Assembly: GCA_024734555.1 (NCBI GenBank)
Contig: JANPWX010019802.1
Coordinates: 2,371,393 to 2,435,392 of the forward strand
Source: Trochalopteron elliotii
Taxonomy: Eukaryota; Chordata; Aves; Passeriformes; Leiothrichidae
Length of the DNA stretch: 64,000 nucleotides
Direction of reading: 5' to 3'
The notes beneath the pieces were generated by a model. It was not told where the DNA came from, did not search any database, and saw only the letters and a list, made by a program, of their open reading frames with translations. Below, piece after piece: positions 60,815 through 64,000 of the stretch (the stretch's first letter is position 1; every line of letters begins with the position of its first letter). The position numbers were made by a program, and so were the translations under genes.

Positions 60815-63800
60815 CTGCAAATTAAGAGACAAAGTTATTACTGTGTTATCCCCAAATCCACTGTTTACTGATGTAATGTTACTGTAAAATAAGTGACATT
60901 TTGTTTATTAAAAGACCCATTATGAGAAATTAGAAGCAATACCCAAGTCTTTCTTCTCACCATCAAAACATAAGGTAGAAAATTCTTTTCTCCTTCTCTG
61001 CTAAGAATGACTGAAGATTTCTATATAATTTAGCTGCAGATTCAGTTTTGCCTGCCACCTTGCCTATCCTCTATTTTCTGCAGTCCTTCAGATCTCCCAG
61101 ACATAGAGCTTTATAGAGCTTTTTTATAGTGATTTAGGAAGGGATAACAGATGTCTGACAAAAGAACATGAAAGCATAACAAGGAATGCCAGACAAAAGG
61201 TTCTTCAGATGAAAAAGCTGTCTTCTCTTAGTTTCTATACTATAAAGAAGAAAACTGAAGAAAGTATCATAGCGACAAATTAAGGGACAAGACAATAATT
61301 ATATAAAAGCATACAGTGTTTCATGGTCTCCTCTATTTTGCCTTTTTGAGTTTGCTCCCCCAAAAAGGCTTTGTAAGAGTCTAGCCAGCCAAAAGCAAAG
61401 CTCTATTTTGCTAAATACATCCTTAATTAAAAGAAGATTTATTGCTTCTGAAAAGTGACTCACAGCATAGAGTTAATTCTTCCCATGTGTCTCCACATAT
61501 GATGATTGTACTACATAGACAACACTCCTTTTAAAGGAAAGGTTACCATTACTTTTAACAGACAAATTTCCTACATTAGGACTTTGGGAAAAGGCTCTGT
61601 AATGGTAGTTGTGCTTTCTGGCTGTAAGCAGTATACTGCAATTGCCACAGCAGGAACAGAACAGGAACTGTCAATTGATTTTTATGTATACCCATAGAAT
61701 AATAATTACAATAATTACAAGAATGCTACTGATCATGTAAAACAGAGTTAAATGCTCAACAGCTTATAGCAAATACAGGAATTCCCTATACATCATACAC
61801 AAGATACTTATTACCTACACACACAAGAGCACTGCAATTTCTGTGGCAGATGTTTAGGAAAGTGTTCCTGAAGTCCTAGTTTATCACAACTCATTGTCTA
61901 CAAACACAGTTTGTGTCACTAAAAAAATACGCAAATTTGTCATGAGAATAAAATTACTCCCATATGCTGCAACAAACACAGCTCTCTACACCAGAGGAGC
62001 TCAAACAGCATTTTGTGTTGCTAGAACTAACCTGCATACGTGCAGGCATGTCTGCTTTCAGTGAAGGATAAGTAGTGTAGTGTCCCTTGCTTTTCTCTAC
62101 TGGTACAGCATTTTATTTCTAGTTGTTACCTTGGGTAACTACAAAGTGCTTATTTTCCTACTACACAGGTGATTTAACACTGTGCTTCTTTGCCCACTAA
62201 TCACAAAAATCTTTCCAGAAACAGAGGTTATAGCAGAGCTACTGTTCAAAAAGTTCTTGAAATCTGCCTGAATGCCTGGGATCAAATTTCATTTTTACAT
62301 CTTTATGAAGAAACAAATATTTGTAGTGCTGGGAGTATTCTTTGTCTTACATCATAACAACAGGCCACTGATCCCAAATAAAAAGGCTATCTCTGTATGT
62401 TTCTAGTGGGTTTTTTTTAGTCCTCCTGAATGAGGAAACACTGATGAAAAGTGGTCAGGAAATAAGAAAAGGAAAAAAAAATCTACAAATATTTTCACAA
62501 ATGCTCAGTGACATTTCGGTAGTAGACCCTTCCTAGAAGAATGCCTGGGATTTGTGTGAATATGGATGGTGACATAAGCAGGAAAAAGAAATATTATCTA
62601 ACACATATGATTAAGGAAAATACCCCAAAATGCCAGGTATGTGAATAGAAAACACAGGACACACTTTGAGGGAAACAGTAGTGTTATAAGTATCAGTCTG
62701 AATCTCATTCGACCTCTGGCAAATAGGCTTTACCAGTAGAATATACTGTTGTTTTTGTCAAACCCAAAGCACTATGAAATATCAAAAAACCAAACCACTC
62801 TTTACTTGTTTACTTGTGTGACTTCCAGCATATTTCCTCCAGCACTTGAGAAATGGGAAGAACAGTCACATATGATGCTAACCCAGTATTAATAATCCAA
62901 TGCATTTTAGGAGTCAGATGTGTAATACCAGTCTTTCATTTAAATCCATCATGAGTTGGGCATTTCACAAAAGACACAGACATAAGCTGTGAGGAGATAG
63001 GGGCAATAGGCACCCATGCATATGGCTCACTACAGAGCAATACCTGATCTGTCTCAGAAGAAAAGTGTAGATCTCCTAATTTCTACAATTATCACTCTGG
63101 CAAATCTCCTCTTTTGTAATACAGTTAATGGCCTTGAACTATTTTTTTTCTTTTATTTCTTGCTGTCTTCTCAGAACATTCTTCCTTTTCCTTTCCTTAT
63201 AAGGACAAGAAGCTCTGGTAGCTGTATGGTTTTCACACCCACTGGCTCTGCCAGTTGCTCCTTGTGTTCTCTTACATCTGCTTTGAAAGTAACATGACCC
63301 TTGAGTGAGCAGGAGAAAAAAGCAGTCATGGAAGGAAAGCAGCCCCACTGCACAAAAAGAAATGAACACATTTGCCCTGAAGGGTGGAGTTATAAATAGC
63401 TTATAATAGCAGAGCATTCAGGGCTTTTGGGGTGCAAAAATAACAAGCAAAGGGGAAATAAAGAGCATGGGACAAGTGCTATGAGTTGTAAGATGGAACA
63501 TGCAGAAGCAGACAGAGGTAGGCGTGGAGAGAAATAGAGATATGATGGAATACCTCTTTGGGAGATGAGAGTCAGCAAATTAGGTCATCAATCCTTAAAC
63601 CTTTCCTGGAGCTCTGTGTTATCTAAAGCTGTCCATAACCCTAAATTAGGGATGCTAAGTGACACATAACTGACATTTGAAGGCTGAGAAGGATTAGGCT
63701 GTGTAAATAGGTGAAGTGTACAAAGTGATGTAACAGAGAGAACTAAGATATCTCTCCTTCTATTCCTCTTCCTTCTTATCCTGTATAGCAGAAAAAGACT

Positions 63801-64000
63801 AATTTGGAATGGAAAACACTTAACACAATTTTTTTTCCCCTGGGATATTCTAAAGTGACTTGTGGGATTAACTGCACATCATATTGCTAGGGCAAATGCT
63901 TTCTTGTAATGAAGCGTGCCTAAACAGATAATACCATATGCTTCTGCACTTTTATACTAAATACTACAGCCTTTACACTGGAAGGCGTAGAATGGTTGGT
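60815..64000 (-). other. BHMT: BHMT intron 2 (partial)
   Basis: This sequence runs upstream of BHMT exon 3 to the window edge. I searched by eye for exon 2 (the GDGGF region) and found nothing, so the intron probably extends beyond 64000. It is AT-rich with short ORFs only; the 92-93-codon ORFs near 63016-63417 are not recognised. Confidence 0.75.

Noticed and set aside
60815..64000. BHMT exons 1 and 2
   Set aside because: No sequence encoding the DGGF region or the basic N-terminus was found, so they are taken to lie beyond the right edge.

Overview
The window looks like part of a bird nuclear genome, probably from a neoavian or passerine lineage. The evidence is split vertebrate genes with GT-AG introns, several CR1 LINE fragments of avian type, and several LTR families that I recognise as typical of birds. 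Almost all of it is non-coding. No bacterial operons, CRISPR arrays, rRNA or tRNA genes were seen.

Two protein-coding genes are present, both on the minus strand and head to tail. Reading in the direction of transcription (right to left), the first is BHMT (betaine-homocysteine S-methyltransferase). Exons 3 to 8 lie between 60814 and 52142, while exons 1 and 2 lie beyond the right edge. All six exons join in frame, and the zinc-binding cysteines are present. The second gene is JMY (junction mediating and regulatory protein), about 31 kb further on. Exon 1 (20196-20664) is cut by an assembly gap that removes the start codon, and exon 2 lies at 2168-2341. Later JMY exons lie beyond the left edge. 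The BHMT-JMY order and orientation match mammals.

Region by region: 1-2167 is JMY intron 2. 2342-20195 is JMY intron 1, with a CR1 tail, a solo LTR and a tandem LTR pair, all antisense to JMY. 20665-21245 is the gap plus a GC-rich promoter with a CTCF-like motif. 21764-30010 is a dense LTR block: two minus-strand copies of one family just upstream of JMY, one short LTR, and two long plus-strand LTRs, one holding a 40-bp minisatellite. 30011-52028 is intergenic, with CR1 fragments, a possible pair of CTCF-like sites, simple repeats and a well-preserved LTR promoter at 50483-50886. 52029-64000 is the 3' part of BHMT with its introns, including a CR1 reverse-transcriptase fragment in intron 6.

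I found no convincing new gene system. The points most worth checking are the LTR pair upstream of JMY in the same orientation, the minisatellite-bearing LTR with an N at 25489, the LTR promoter pointing antisense into BHMT, and the damaged JMY start.
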